From Pochonia chlamydosporia 170 (lineage: Eukaryota > Ascomycota > Sordariomycetes > Hypocreales > Clavicipitaceae), in the NCBI RefSeq assembly GCF_001653235.2, contig NC_035795.1, positions 1,612,001 through 1,676,000 on the forward strand: DNA of 64,000 nt, given 5' to 3'. Below are positions 9,009-22,300 of this stretch, in pieces. The notes under the pieces were generated by a model. That model saw nothing but the letters and a program-made list of their open reading frames with translations, was not told where the DNA came from and did not search any database. Position 1 is the stretch's first letter. The number at the start of each line of letters is the position of its first letter. Position numbers and translations under genes: made by a program.

Positions 9009-11905
9009 CTTGATTATGGAAATCGATTGCGATTTTGGTAGTTATTGCGATGATTGTGTGGTATGTTGTTTTTTCTTCGAAGGAGGTAGACAGGGGTTCG
9101 GGTTGCAAAGATTGGGATATTTTCTGTTTCTAGGGGGCGGTGGGCCAAGAGGGCCAAAGTGTAAGCAAAAAAAGCTCCAGTCCAGGTCCAAGAGCTCCGT
9201 TTGAGCAGAAGCTAACGAGCTACCCAGGGTCGGAAGGTTGGTAGGTGGAGAGAGAGCGGCGTGACGCAGGGGACAACTTTGGAGGGGGCCGAGAGATAAA
9301 CAAGCAAAGCGGGTGTTGGGACACAAGGGCGAAGGTGATAAAATATGGCTTGTTCGTACCTTGGAGAGAATATCTGCGAGTTGGCCAGCGTGCGAGAGCT
9401 GTGAATTGTGTTGTGTGTCTTGAGGGGGAAATGAAGGAGGAGGACTGCACGGAGAAGGAAAGATAGGAGGAAGAAAGGAGAGAGTCGAGTCTGGCCGGTT
9501 GGAGTCTGGAGCTTGGAAAATAGATGACGGCAGATGGCAGACGGATGCTCGGGATAAGATAGAGCAGGTTGCGGGACAACAGCACGACACACCAGGCAGG
9601 ACAGACAGGACCGGACAGGATAAGAACAAACTTGGAACACATGCACGCACGCACAGAGACACACCAGACACTCTCCAGGAGGACCGGAAGGATTGAGGAA
9701 GCTGCAAATGGAATCGGGACTTGTTGGGTGCTGCAAGCTTGGGCCATATTAGATTACGTAGTCCAGATACCAGACTGGACTCCCTCCAGATGCGCATACT
9801 GAAGTACATGTGCCCATCCCATGAACAGGGCAGTGGTGCAGGGAGAGAGGGGCCAAGCGGCGAAGACTTGACATCCAGCCTGGACAGAGAGGTAAAGCAT
9901 GCATGCAAAGATGTCAATGTTTGTGAATGGCGCATTCAAAGTCCTGATAGTGCATTTGCGTGTGACGCCTTCGTGTGGCCACTGTTGTTCAACCACTTGA
10001 ACGGACAGTCCAAACGTGGCTGCTGTGACCCTGTCAGTGCCATGAATGGCATGACCAGATTTCTGTTCATGTTCTTGCAAAGTTGTATCCAACGTGTCAA
10101 GTAGTCCATGTCTGCCACTTCTCTGCTCCATTTCGAACACCTTGCCTCAATCCCACTGCCGAAACCCTGCCCTGCTTCTTAAATTCACTACCACATGGCT
10201 TTCCCTACCAAAGCTCACCAGACCAGACATCAGAAACCAGCAGAACGTCTCGGTCCAACAAAAGTTGAGACCAAAAAGCATGTGCCAGACGCCAACTCCA
10301 AGCCCCAAGCCAGGGAGCGAGACAAGAGCTGTGGAGCTCAACCTTGGCAGCACAGCCAGTGACGACGCCAGCTGGGAATGGGACATGGACATGGAATGCC
10401 ATGGATGGGCTGAGTTTTGTGTCAACGTCCTTGGACTGTGGCTAGTGAGGGGTGGGCCAGGAGGAGCACAGTCTCAATGAGCTCGTGCCACAGCAACGGT
10501 AACGGTCACGACCCTAAAGGTTGGTTTTGCACTGCCAAAGGGAAATAAATGTCTGCCCTCACGATAACGATGAGTCTGCATTCCAGTGATGAGCCAGTTC
10601 TACAGTTGCGTTACCACTTGAACCCCAACTGGAAGCCTGGCTGCACAGCAAACTAGAATCGTGACATAACACCAGGCTGAACACTCTTTGCACCGTTTGA
10701 CTCAACACCACAGACGAGCAGCAGACCCTTTGCCGTCGACGTCCCAAAGGACACGGGAATGTGTCACCCGCCCAGCACCAAGCGTCATATGATACAAACG
10801 TCAAGGCCCTGCGTCCAGCTCCATCCGTTGTAGGCGTACCAGACATCCGCGTACATCTTCCGCACGTGGTTTGCCAAGTCAAGGTCGCGAGCCTGTAACT
10901 ATTCCCAAATATTTGGTCTTCAATATCGCTAGCCATACCTCCTTAGGTGCTCCTACAAACATATCGACAATATTTCCATGAGCCCGTCCGTTCCACCCAG
11001 TCACGCGACATCTTGCCCATCTGGCGTTATCACCCCTTCACCAATCATAACCAACCTGACAACTGTCAAAGCCTACAGAAATCCGATTTGAATTATTCCA
11101 CAATGATCTCTAAAAAGGGACCTCGCTCAATATGAGAAACGGCCCCTCTTTGAACATAATCCTGTTCCAGCTGCTTCCCACACAGATGATGCAAACACTC
11201 TGTCATCCATCTCAGGATTCACAGTTCCCGGACCCTCCCGTCCGGTTGGCCCCCATTTGTGGATACATGAACCAGCCATACTTCTAAGTACGCAGACAGT
11301 CATCTACACCTTGAGCGCTTTGGGATCTAGCACTCTATTTCTAGATCCAATTGACATGTCCAAGACGGCTACAGGGAGCAGTCGAACGGCTTTGTATCCG
11401 TATCTTAGCTGTATCTTCCCATCCAGAAATGTAGAACTGTCCAAAAGCGAGTGCCATATAAATCACAGTGCAAAACAAAGACTGTACTCCCACATCAAAT
11501 AGAACCTCACAACATACTGTTAATCTGGTATTCCATTGTTATATATAGTAGCGGGGAGTTTAACCCCTTTACTAATAGCCATGGTCTTCCAGTCCAAAAT
11601 CGTCAACACCGTCCGCGCCAAACGCACAACCCTCACCTACATACAACCTCACTCCATGAAAACATCTGCCCACGACACCGTATAGCAATATGTCCCTCTC
11701 TAAGTTCCTTCCCATGCATGTTCTGTGGCTCGGTCGCTCGCTAATACAGCCACTGGTATTATGTACAAAAAATATGCGGTATCATAAAAAGCATCTTGCT
11801 CCCCCCTGCCTGATGCGTCAATCTCGAAATTCAATAATCTTATAGCGGCTCTCTGCAGCCGTCAAATCCATCGCTCTATGGTGAATGCGTAATGCCATGT
11901 CCATT
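9009..11905. other. intergenic region with RTN1 leader/promoter; no gene supported
   Basis: About 2.9 kb between the RTN1 start and the 3' end of the TBC gene. The first kilobase is strongly pyrimidine rich on the minus strand (many C, CCT and CTT runs), typical of a fungal promoter or leader; it produces several overlapping Ser/Pro/Leu-rich ORFs without domain features. Short GGACAG-type repeats occur near 9600. I find no tRNA, no transposon ORF and no convincing protein in the rest. Confidence 0.55.
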
Positions 11906-14900
11906 TCACCTCCTCCAGCCCCAGAACCCTCCAGTGTTAGGAGATGTTCCAGCCGTGGCCGCTGTGGGTTTCAAGTTACTTTCCGCTGGCGGTGTCGTTG
12001 CTTGTCCAGTAAGTCGGCTGAACACCCCAAGCGACGTGGACGTGGGCAGACTTGGTTGTGACTCTGACGATGCTAAGCCATGCGATTTTCGAAGAGCCTC
12101 CAATTTTTGCTTTGCCTCCTCGGCTTCCTGCTTCGCCGTCGCTTCCGCAGTCTTGGCTTGGACGAGCTCAAGAAGCAGGGCCTCGTGCTCATTAGGTGGT
12201 GTCACAGCCCCTGATGCCGCACCAAGCACAGACTCGGCATTCTGTGGCAGAGACGAAATCCTTTTGTTGTATCCAGGGGCCTGGGGTGTCGACTTGCTCC
12301 GTCCAAGCTTGAACTCCCTCAAGCCGCCATTCTTGCTTTTCCCTGACCATTCACTGTCCGCGTCGCGGCAGTTGGGCTCTGACACAGAGCTGCTAGAAAC
12401 CCTGGTCCTCATGCCATGAATCTGCTTCTCCAGACGTTGTTTGTCTTGATGCAGAGTCCTTACGTGTCCATGTTTTTCACGCAGTTGTTCCCTCAAAACA
12501 GAGAGCTCGTGATCCATGTCGTGTATCCGGCGACTAAGATCCTGGGTATGTGAAAGGGCGTTGGCAAGTTGACCCTTGACGTTGAGCAACTCCTCCCGAA
12601 GTTGAGACTTGGACTGAACCATGGACGACCTGTGTCTTTTATCCTCGACTGCGAAGCGATTCTCGACCCTGTTCAGAAGATCAGACAAATCCTCCGTGGA
12701 CGGCATAACATCGTCTTCTTGCTCTGCAGCTGTGCATTCTGTTACCGGCGCAACGTCCTCCATTGTGGGGGTTGCGTCGTTGTCATCTGCATCAGTGGAA
12801 GCAGCTTTCTCTTCTGGACAGGGCTCCGGCGCTTGCTTAGTTTCTGGCGGCTTTGTTTCTGCATCGTCCTTTTCTTCGTCATGATTCACTGCCCGTTTTC
12901 GCAAGCCGTCTAGAAGAGATCGAACAGCCTTGCGATCCTCATCTCGCTCTTCGCGTTCAGACTGCAGCTGATTTGAGAGAAGAGCGTGGCTTCTTTGTAG
13001 CTCACTTAGAGCGGTCAATAGGTCCTCGATTTGACTGTGCAAATATCGCTCCTCGGTAGTCTTCGCACTCCCTCCGGATTTCGGTCCCACTGGTGTTGAT
13101 TCTCGGCTGGACGGCTCGTCGTCGGCATTCGCAGAATCCCTCGAAAGTGTAGATACATCTGTCGAAGATGAGCTCGCGACACTTGCCGAGCTCGCTTCTA
13201 TTGAGTTAAGTGTCGATGCTAGGCTTTGCTTCGATGTGCTGCGGCGGAGCAGACTCAGCGGTCGTCCCGGAGCCGATCCCATGCCCGGAGCCAGGTTAGT
13301 ATTTCTGCTCGATGAAGCCCAAATGCGACCAAGGAAGCGACTGGCAGCCGTGGTAATGTCTGAAGCCCGTGCAATGTTAGCTGTCGCAATCAGAGACTCT
13401 CTGTATGCCTGCTCCAACTGTGACAGCCTCTCTCTAGTCACAATGCCGCTCAAGCCTGCAAAGTCATGCACAAACTCATCCGCATTGTAGTGGTAACAGT
13501 CCCACAGACCTCGGGAAAGAAGAAGCTGCATGACATCCTCCATTTCTGTACAAGCTAGGAGGCGTGCTTCATTCTTTCTCATCAACGACAGTGCAACGCG
13601 CATTAGTGTCTCAGAAGCTCCTTCGGCGAAGATAACATCATAGATTCGAAATAACATAGGCAAAGGGCATGTTACGGCAAAAAAGCTGAGGAACCACTGC
13701 GAGACGTATGCGGTCTCGACTTGGAGCTCTTCCAGATGACCGGAAAGCGTTGGCAGATTAAGTCGAAGAAGTTCTCGAAACTGATAGATACGAACGTGCA
13801 ATCCCGACAAGTCGGGCAGGAAACAATCTCGTAGATCATACTTTTCCATGAGCCTAAACACCAGATGTTAGTGCGGGTTCAGTGAAACGTCCTTCTTCTC
13901 CACTATTTGTAGCATACCGAACAAGTACGCAGAATGCTTGTTTATCAGGCATATGCATCAATAAAGGCCCAACAAGAAACGCCAGCCCCTGGCAGTAGCC
14001 GATCTTGGTATCATACAGGCTGAATGATTTCAGTACTCTGCCCAGCATTCGCTGCCCATCTCCTTCGGGCTCACGGAACATGTCAACTCCTGGGAAGCTT
14101 CTCCCCAAATCTTTGCCAATGAGGAGTTCATATGGGCTACTTTCACCACAGAAACGGTCGTATTGTTCCTCGAGAACTGCGTCACGAGCACCCGACATGC
14201 TTTGCCACACCACTCCCCTTAAAGGCGGTGGAATGCCTTTCCGAATTTTGTTGGACAGGAGTGTTGGCAGGCGAGCTGCAGTTTGCTGATAGTCCTTGAC
14301 AAGAGCCGCATAAAACTCCAGATCAGTCATCGGCGGAGGCGGTAGCATGGAGTATCGAAGGGCTGAAGGTGTCGGGCCACTGACCATCTTCCGCAACTGT
14401 GCCATTGACGGCGGCCGTGGCTTGCTGGAAGACATCTTCTCCACAGGCTGAACTTTGACACTCTTCGGGTTCGTAGCCAACTTTGCGTTTTCTTGTTCCA
14501 GGCGTGCTAGGAGCAGGGCAGTAGACTGTATCTTAGTTAGAATGGGCAAATACCTTGGTATCAAGAAGAGAGCTCTTCCGTAACATACATTGTCCGTCTC
14601 TTCATCCTTCGTTTGCTCATCCTCGGTCTTTTCAAGCTGTTCCCAATTTACCTCTTCATTGTCTTCTGATGAATCCGTCTCATTTCCGTCAGCACCGTAT
14701 GGGCCGAGTTCGTCTTGGAGAGTACGGTTAGTGCCTTCCGTTGATAGAGTAAGGCTAGAGTCTCTGAGCTTTGTCATGAGACTGTTGCGACGTTCGGTGC
14801 GGTCCTCGTCCTCATTGTTGCCATCTTTGGTCGGTATTACAAGGTCCTCCACGGCGGGCGAGGCGGGAGCCTCCTCGTCGAGACTTGCCATAGGCGTTGT

Positions 14901-15230
14901 GGTATCGAGCGCCAGCGATGGAGGCTCAGAGAGTCTTACGGTGACCATTGAGTCGTGTGCCATCTTAGGAGTCTCGATCTCGGTTTCATCAGCCTCGCCA
15001 ATATCATCAGCGGCTTCGGGCTTTGTAATGCCCTTTGCCTCTTCGGATTCCGTTGTGTTGCCGGTCTGCGGCTGTTCGTTTGCGTCTTCAACCTTGGCTT
15101 TCGACTCAGCGGGTATCGAGGTTCGCTCGTTGGCTATTGAACGGGAAGAGAGGTCGTGGCTGATTTTCTGTTCCATTGTGTGTGTCTCGGGCGATGAGCA
15201 TGTGGCCTCATCGGGGTTGGAATGCATCAT
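11906..15230 (-). CDS. TBC-domain Rab GTPase-activating protein with C-terminal coiled coil (GYP5-like)
   Basis: Predicted Rab GAP acting in membrane traffic, 1065 residues. Exons are 15230-14589, 14525-13918 and 13853-11906; the introns (14526-14588 GTATGT...CAG, 13854-13917 GTATGC...TAG) keep phase. The N-terminal ~300 residues are acidic and low complexity. The TBC domain spans about residues 310-510 and carries both catalytic fingers: IGKDLGR (Arg356) and GYCQG (Gln393). The C-terminal half has Ser-rich linkers and long coiled coils (SQIEDLLTALSELQRSHALL, QLREKHGHVRTLHQDKQRLE), ending in GGFWGWRR. This layout resembles yeast Gyp5/Gyl1, which act on Ypt1/Sec4 at exocytosis, but which Rab is used here cannot be read from sequence. 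A TTG at 15290 opens the frame, but the first ATG is at 15230. Confidence 0.9.
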
Positions 15231-17706
15231 GCTGTTCGATGGTACCAAGTGCAATCCAGCGTGGTGGCGAACAAGGGGATGCACCACCAAACTGGACTTA
15301 TTATGTGAAGCCCACTTCTCACCACTGGGTCTGCGTCAGATGTCGGTGGAATTGAACGACTCGTGAAGCAAATCGGGAGCAGGCCGAGTCCTTGGGCAGT
15401 CGTCGATGAAGTTTTGTTGTTTCATCGAGGGGGTTCGGTATGGCTGAGACAGCCAATGCCGGAATGTTGCGATGGCCTTTGATCGCGGAACGCTTCACAA
15501 TGCCCAAAGGAACAGGCCGGGAAAATTAAAGGAAAAAAACCCACACACGGCTGAATAAAAACGACAACTTAAGTAACGTACAAAAAAAGAGCCAACAAAG
15601 AGGAAACGAGTGACGGGATAAAGAACGGAAGGACGGGGTTCTGACTAGACAAGGGACTGGAGGTTGTGGAGAAATTGTGGTCTCGAGCACGTTGGGGACG
15701 CGATTGAGGGAGAGGAGTCCTTGGGCTTGGTTGTTGGATTTTGAATGGTACCACACCGCAGCCTTTAGGGTCTACGGAGCACTTTATTTGGTATCTGGGT
15801 CCGTGTCTGCCATGTCTGGTGAGCAGGTCTGACTACAGATAACCCTGACATCAGCAACGGGGTCAAGGATGTTACTTCCGGGAGTTCCAAGGCTGGCTGA
15901 TGCTGGCGTGGGCTTTGTTTGGTGTTGGTCTTTCTTATTATTCGAGGTAGTCCTGAAAAGAAGCTGGAAAAACCAATCAATGGCAGGATTCTACAACACC
16001 TTGAAGCCAATGTCAATGAGACTAACGGCAAAAGACATCTTGTCGTTAGCATCGTATTGCGACATCTTCCTCGATCTGCTTCTCCGCAAGGCACATTTAT
16101 TACATGCAGGTACCAGACACGTACGGCGCAGCATCCGGCGCGACATTGAAGCCACGCACAGACCAGAAAGAGCCTGGGCAAAGAGGTAAGATTCCCTGCT
16201 TGACCGGTAGTGGTACGAGTGGGATTGCAATGGTCCAGGGGCATTTATTTTGGTCACAGGAACATGGAACCCTGATTTGTGATTTGATCAATAGTACCAG
16301 GCCAGACATGAAGCGCATTTTGGCGGGTTCTCGCCCCCTGATACACTACAGCGCCGGTAAATTGCCCTCCTGACACTAACCTGAATAAAGTAAAGCAGCA
16401 AACTGACCCCCAACCGTATTCAAGCTAGCAACCACCAGTGGCTGTTGGTGAACTGGCAACAACCAATAGCGGCTGCGTTGCAATCGACGTCAAATCTGGT
16501 CGTTTTCTTCATTGCAAAAGTAAATGTAGTTCAACATGAATGCATCCTTGAGGAGCATTCCTTCTGAGAGTAGCAAATACGTATCAGACACATGGACAAA
16601 GCAACCAATAAAATCGTCAATGCAAACTAAAATAATCGCCTGAAGCTCCACACTCCGATCCTGCAGGCATGGAAGGAGCAACTGGTGGGAAACTTATGAA
16701 CGAAGGGCACTCCCTCATGTCGGTCATCATTGACAACGTTCCATTATGGTGTTTCTTCGATGTTTTAATCGTGAACTTTGCGTCCGTGTAACAAAAATTG
16801 GATGTATGGACAGAAGGGTACAGGATGAAGCTGCTTAAACGGTGCTCGTATTGCCAAAATCACGGATGGCCTAGTGATGAGAACCACCTGCAAAACATGC
16901 GCACAGTCGACGCTCAATTGACCTCCATGGCAACAGTGCTGATGAATGATGTCGCAGGCGGAGGGCCTGCTGCAGGTAGAAAGTCAATTGGCGTTGGACC
17001 CGAGCCACCTCCTGTGGCGCGAGCTTTCATCATCAACCGAGGATAGCTCCAGCCACACTTTCTGATAATGTTCCTACGCATATCACCGAGCATCCTGCAT
17101 TCCAACACCAGTGGAAGGTCTACATCTAAACCACTTGACAAATAGTAATATGCAAATTGGGCCCAATGAAAGAGAAGTTTTGCCAAGGGGGTTCATTTTT
17201 GCACGACCGGTTCAGTTTCCTTTCTGTTAAAAACTCTGTCAAATTTACAATGCCAACAGCTCCCTCAATAGCGACAGAACCATGGCCGAAATCTTGCACT
17301 GCCAAGCCAAGAGCACATACACAGACATCAAGGAACTGCTGAAATTGACATCTACTCAATGATTCCCACCACTAATGCTGGAGTCGGTTTCGACACACTT
17401 GCCGACTAGCTTCCCTTTCAATCATCAAAACATACATACCTTCGCGCCTTCCACACGCGTGATGTAACCTCTCAGATAGATTTGATTACTGTCAAGTATA
17501 TGCAAGGTGCCCTTGGCTGTTCACCGTCGCCGTATGCCAGTGTTGACTGAGTGAGCGACTGGGACGCACAACGACTAACATTGTATTCCTTGATGTCTTT
17601 GAGTCAAAGCAAATTACACCCCGCCATAGGGGTAGAAAGATGAACACTGAAAGGAAAATGTTTCCCTCTCCAGACTTTATAGAACGAAGAACATGTGAGT
17701 TATCAA

Positions 17707-17724
17707 TTTTTTTTTTTTTTTTTT
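17707..17724. repeat. poly-T microsatellite (18 T)
   Basis: An uninterrupted run of 18 T on the plus strand inside a gene-free region. No adjacent ORF or target-site duplication suggests a retroposon tail. Confidence 0.85.
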
Positions 17725-19117
17725 GATAGTGTCGAGTGTGTAAGCACATGCATGTTAATCTCAATTCCACCATTTAAACTTGGCTTATCACCAGCGGGCT
17801 CCGGTTTTTGGCGTCAAAACGCAATATCAAAATCCCCACGCACCGTAATGTGCAGACGGCATCTCCGCAAACACCTCCGCCCTTGACCTACACCGCATCA
17901 TCAACCGATAATATTGCTTCCCGCAAAATGCAGTAACCTTGCCCCGTGGTCTGGGTGAGCAGGGCCATGGGGGGCTCAGTGGCCGGATGTCGTTCAAGGG
18001 CTGTGTCTTCACATTGTCATGGTGCCCAATGAACTGCGAGGCTCCGGCATGTGGCATCCCACCAAGATGCACCCTGCAAGCTCTTTGACGGCTGATGGGG
18101 GTGTCATGCGTTCAAATCTGATGGTCGTGCATGGCTAGCTTGGTATGTGAGTTTGTCTTTGCAACCAATCTGGTTGGATGGCGGGAGCGACGATTATCGA
18201 ATTGGCGGTGGAGGGATGATGGCATCCCTTAGTTTGGATGAGATATCCCTTTCGTCGAGACACGGGCTAGTTAGCGAGCGACGATCAAGGGCTTTTCACT
18301 CTGTGCTGTGCGTTTTGCCAAACTGACTTGTTCGATTTTTTATTTTATTTTGCGAGACCCTGGTCGTCATGTAATTTGGGATCCAAGATATGCTTGTCTG
18401 GTCCACCCCCTCGCATGGAAGGAAACAACCCGCCGCACTTCGCGCCTTGAATTTTATCGGAGTCGAGTCGAGTCCTCTGTTGCACGATGGCATGACTGTT
18501 TAGTGCAGCTCCTCCGGATCCACGACTGGACCCAGATTTTATTGAAATGTTATCAAATGTCTTCATGGGGGTTGCTCAGCTCGATGCCAGCGACCGATGG
18601 CTGAAATAGTTGCCACTGGTGGCTTTCAACCTGATATTCAGCACCAAGCATCTTGCGTAGTGAATGCCTGAGTCAAACAATGGCGCGGGACATACAATAG
18701 AATCGACACAAAACAATGGCACACCATTGGCAATCTGACACCATCTCGACGTCAAGCAGCTCACAGCAGGTAGTTCTGATCTTGGTGTTTTGCCCCATCT
18801 TGTTGCTTTCCCACCACCATCTGACCAAGTTGGCGGCCAGGCGGCCACAGCTAGCCAGACATTTTGATTCAACCCTGTCCTGGTCTCCCGGCCATCTCGA
18901 CGCTAAGTTAGGTTTGGTTCAGCCAAAGCTGCAAGGTAGCCCTGCCTGGCGTTTTCATGGCCCTCTGCTCTTTTGAAGCACTGTGGTGTATCGGAGCTGT
19001 GCTGTGCTGTCTGGTGCTTTGCTGCAAGTGACCAGACCCGGTTTCGTCTGTAGGCTGCTGTGGATGTCCAGTCCAGCGTAAGTTGGCACTGGCCGGGCAG
19101 CGAGTCAAGTGGCACCA

Positions 19118-19139
19118 GACTGGACTGGACTGGACTGGC
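19118..19139. repeat. short 5-bp tandem repeat (GACTG unit)
   Basis: Four successive GACTG units about 180 bp upstream of the YVC1-like start codon. It lies in the likely promoter or leader; no function is apparent. Confidence 0.7.
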
Positions 19140-19277
19140 TGCAGCACCTTGAAGGTGATCGTCGTTTCAACGTCAACGACTCCAAAGACGACTGGCTTTA
19201 CCTGCTCCCTTTCCCTTCTCTTTTTTTTCTTCGTCCACCCCTCTCTTGAGAGCGACACGATCGTGACGTCGCTCCTC

Positions 19278-19319
19278 ATGGAAAGAATATCCTAACAGGC
19301 GCTACGCTGGATGCCATGA
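19278..19319 (+). promoter_or_regulatory. two minimal uORFs in front of the YVC1-like start
   Basis: An ATG at 19278 opens a five-codon uORF that ends with TAA at 19293-19295. A second ATG at 19311 gives ATG-CCA-TGA, whose stop overlaps the main ATG at 19316. If the transcript starts upstream of 19278, both would lie in the leader and could limit or re-initiate translation. The transcription start is not known from the sequence. Confidence 0.45.
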
Positions 19320-22300
19320 CTTCCAAAGGCGACGCCGGTTACGGGACCATGTTCTCGTCTCTCCTGCGCCGGCCCAAGCGCGGCTCTCGTCGCGTTGATA
19401 TCCGTGACCTCTCTGTCTCCCCCTCGTCTGGACCGCCTCGACGACGTCAGTTTACCGGTCGAACCCATGCCACGGCAGATTTTACTGAGGCCGACGATGA
19501 CGACGAAGACACAAATGAGGAGGACCTCGTTGCATTTGACGAAGATGCTGATGATGTAAACGAGGAGGCTGTGGAAGACGAAGAAGATGATGAGGATGGC
19601 GATGCAGATGATGGGGCAGACGAAGACAATCGTCGTCGAGGATTGCCTGTCCTTCCTCTTTTTTCGGCGACGCATCTGGGTAATTTCCAAAATTATTTTC
19701 TTTTCTTGACCTCGCGATATTTGCGGTGCTGCTTGATAGTAGATATCCCCAAATTTCTTGGAGTCTTGTTTGGGCTCAATGCATGCTGGTTGGTGCCTTC
19801 GTTTATAACCATTGCTAATAGACTTCACTCCAGATACCCTACCGATATACAGCATCACCCACTCCATTCGCATAATTGTGAGCGCTCGGACGGAGACAAC
19901 ACTATCGTGGGACCAGCTTCGCTCTCCCCAGGTCTCCCAATTTCTGGTCAAGCCAATGCAACAGCAGATTCGAACGCAACACTTTTCGAGGGCCACTATA
20001 TATGCATTGATGGCAAATTGCTTGCAGTTCTCCAAGGAAGGACAGAGGTATGCTGCCAATGCCGGTATTAGCAATACCAGAGCCAAGGTTTGCGAACTTC
20101 TTGCCCTCAAGCTCTTGAAGGAGTATTCAACCCGGGAACTTATTGATGCCCTGGCCTACGACTTCTATCCCCTCCAAGGACTCCCAGGAGCGCAACCACC
20201 CATTCAAGAGAGCAGATCATCCAACAAGAATAAGCAAGCTATGACTGCATCCCGCACGTCGACTTTGGAAGTTGCCATCCGCGCCTCTGCCAAGCATTTT
20301 CTCGCACATCCCGTCGTCGTGCAACAGCTTGAAGCCATTTGGAACGGTGCCATTACTTTCTATTCTTCCGCTGACAGTCTACATCGTGAATTACCCCCCA
20401 GTCCCATGGGAGACATGAACGGAAACACCTTCAAGCTGGATAGCAGGACCCCTTTGCTTGGATCCCTTCACCCAAAACCGGGACAGTACCATATTCCGTC
20501 CGGAAGAAGGACCGTTATGCTTTACGATCCTAGGCAGGCCTCCATGTTTAAACTTTCCCGTCTCCGAGTACCACGGTATAGGTCTTTTCTGTCCACGGTA
20601 TCACTTGCCGTGTTGATTGGTCTGTTTCTTGCGGTCTTGTCTCAAAGATCTGTCAAGATCACAGGGCTAGAGCTGGTTTTCTGGTTCTGGAGTGCAGGGT
20701 TCATGTTGGATGAGCTCGTTGGCTTCAATGAGCAAGGCTTTGCCCTCTATATCATGAGCTTCTGGAATATTTTTGACCTGGGAATCTTGGTGTTGCTAAT
20801 CGCATACTATTGTATGCGAGCCTATGGCGTATTCTTGGTTGACCCCCATCACTGGAATGCCATGGCATATGACGTTCTTGCTGCCAATGCCATTTTACTT
20901 CTGCCGCGGATTTTTAGCATTTTGGACCATTACCAATACTTTTCACAACTTCTGATTGCATTCCGGCTTATGGCTGTAGACTTGGCAGCTGTGTTCGTTT
21001 TGGTTCTCATCATGTGCAGTGGATTCTTCGTCTTTTTCACCTTATCCCAGAATGCAAGCGACGGAGGCGAAGTTGCGTACAAGATATTCCAGATTCTGAT
21101 GGGTTTTACCCCTGCAGCATGGGATGTGTAAGCCTTTCCTCATCAAGCCATTTCAAGTACCTATCAAATGCTTACAGTGACTAGGTGGCCAACTTATAAC
21201 TGGCTTGCAAGAATTTTGATGATGGTTTTTCTCATTATTTGTCACTTCCTGGTGGTGTAAGTCCGAGCCCCAGGATGCATTTTAGCAAACAACATTTGAG
21301 CTGACGCAGGTCTCAAGAACAATTCTCATTACTGTTTTAACCAATTCATTCATGGCGATTGCCTCCAACGCGACGGAGGAACACCAGTGAGTCTTGGACC
21401 TCTCAAACCGGCAAAACTTTGTGAAATGCTTACCCTCTTCAGATTCGTTTTCGCTATTAATACTATCTCGATGGTGAAGAATGATGCCTTATTTTCGTAT
21501 ATTGCTCCTAGCAATATATTTGCATGGTTACTGATGCCATTACGATATTGCATGCCTTTGAAACATTTCGTCTGGCTTAATCGAACGATTATCAAAGTTA
21601 CGCACTTTCCAGTTTTGTTCATGATTTATCTGTATGAACGATTTTGGCTTGCGCCATCAATGTTTGAGCCTACTGATCTTGTGGAAAACCATGGTCGATC
21701 TCGAACTCGTACGATTTCTTTTGGAGACGCCGCGCAACGCACCGCCATGTTCAGTCCCAATGTCCGGGTGCGCGAAGAATCTGTTGCAGGATTTCACAAA
21801 GATCGAGCTCTGGAGGAAGTTTTTCGTCGCGTTCCCGATGCTGCAACTCTACGTACACAGAGACGGAACGAGAGACGCAAAACACAGACGGCAATCCGTA
21901 ATTGGATGGAGCAACATGACGAAGAGGGCATGCCGTCTACAAATTGGCCAACAGTGGATAGTCGAGCTGTGCCGGATTGGCAAAGGAGGATGAGCGTTGG
22001 CTGGGACAAACCGTCACATCTCCGACAGGTCTCTGATGTGCGATCCATCGCGAGCGACCCGGCGGACTTCATGTCTAACCCTGGCGCATCGTTCAGCAAC
22101 GTCAGAGGCCGTGGAAGGGTGGAGTTGATTCTGCCTGAGCATAACGACCACACGGATGCGGACGGTGACGACGAGCTTGTCACAAACGACGAGGACGAAG
22201 ACGAGGTTACCAACGCCGGCCGCAGCCAGCAGTTCGAGAAGCATGGCGTGGAAGACGGTGAAGATTATTTTACACCTCCCATGGGAGCCCGTTCAGGGAA

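Larger units (their letters stand above)
15231..19315. other. 4-kb intergenic region between divergent TBC and YVC1 genes
   Basis: Two divergently transcribed genes share this long region. It contains an 18-base T run at 17707-17724, a tandem ACTGG/GGACT stretch near 19118-19139, and many short ORFs without coding character. I see no RNA gene or transposon remnant. Part is expected to be 5' leader of the calcium channel gene. Confidence 0.5.

Noticed and set aside
9042..9935. 297-residue minus-strand ORF upstream of RTN1
   Set aside because: Ser/Pro/Leu-rich low-complexity translation of a pyrimidine-rich promoter or leader; no domain, and overlapping ORFs of the same character occur in the other frames.
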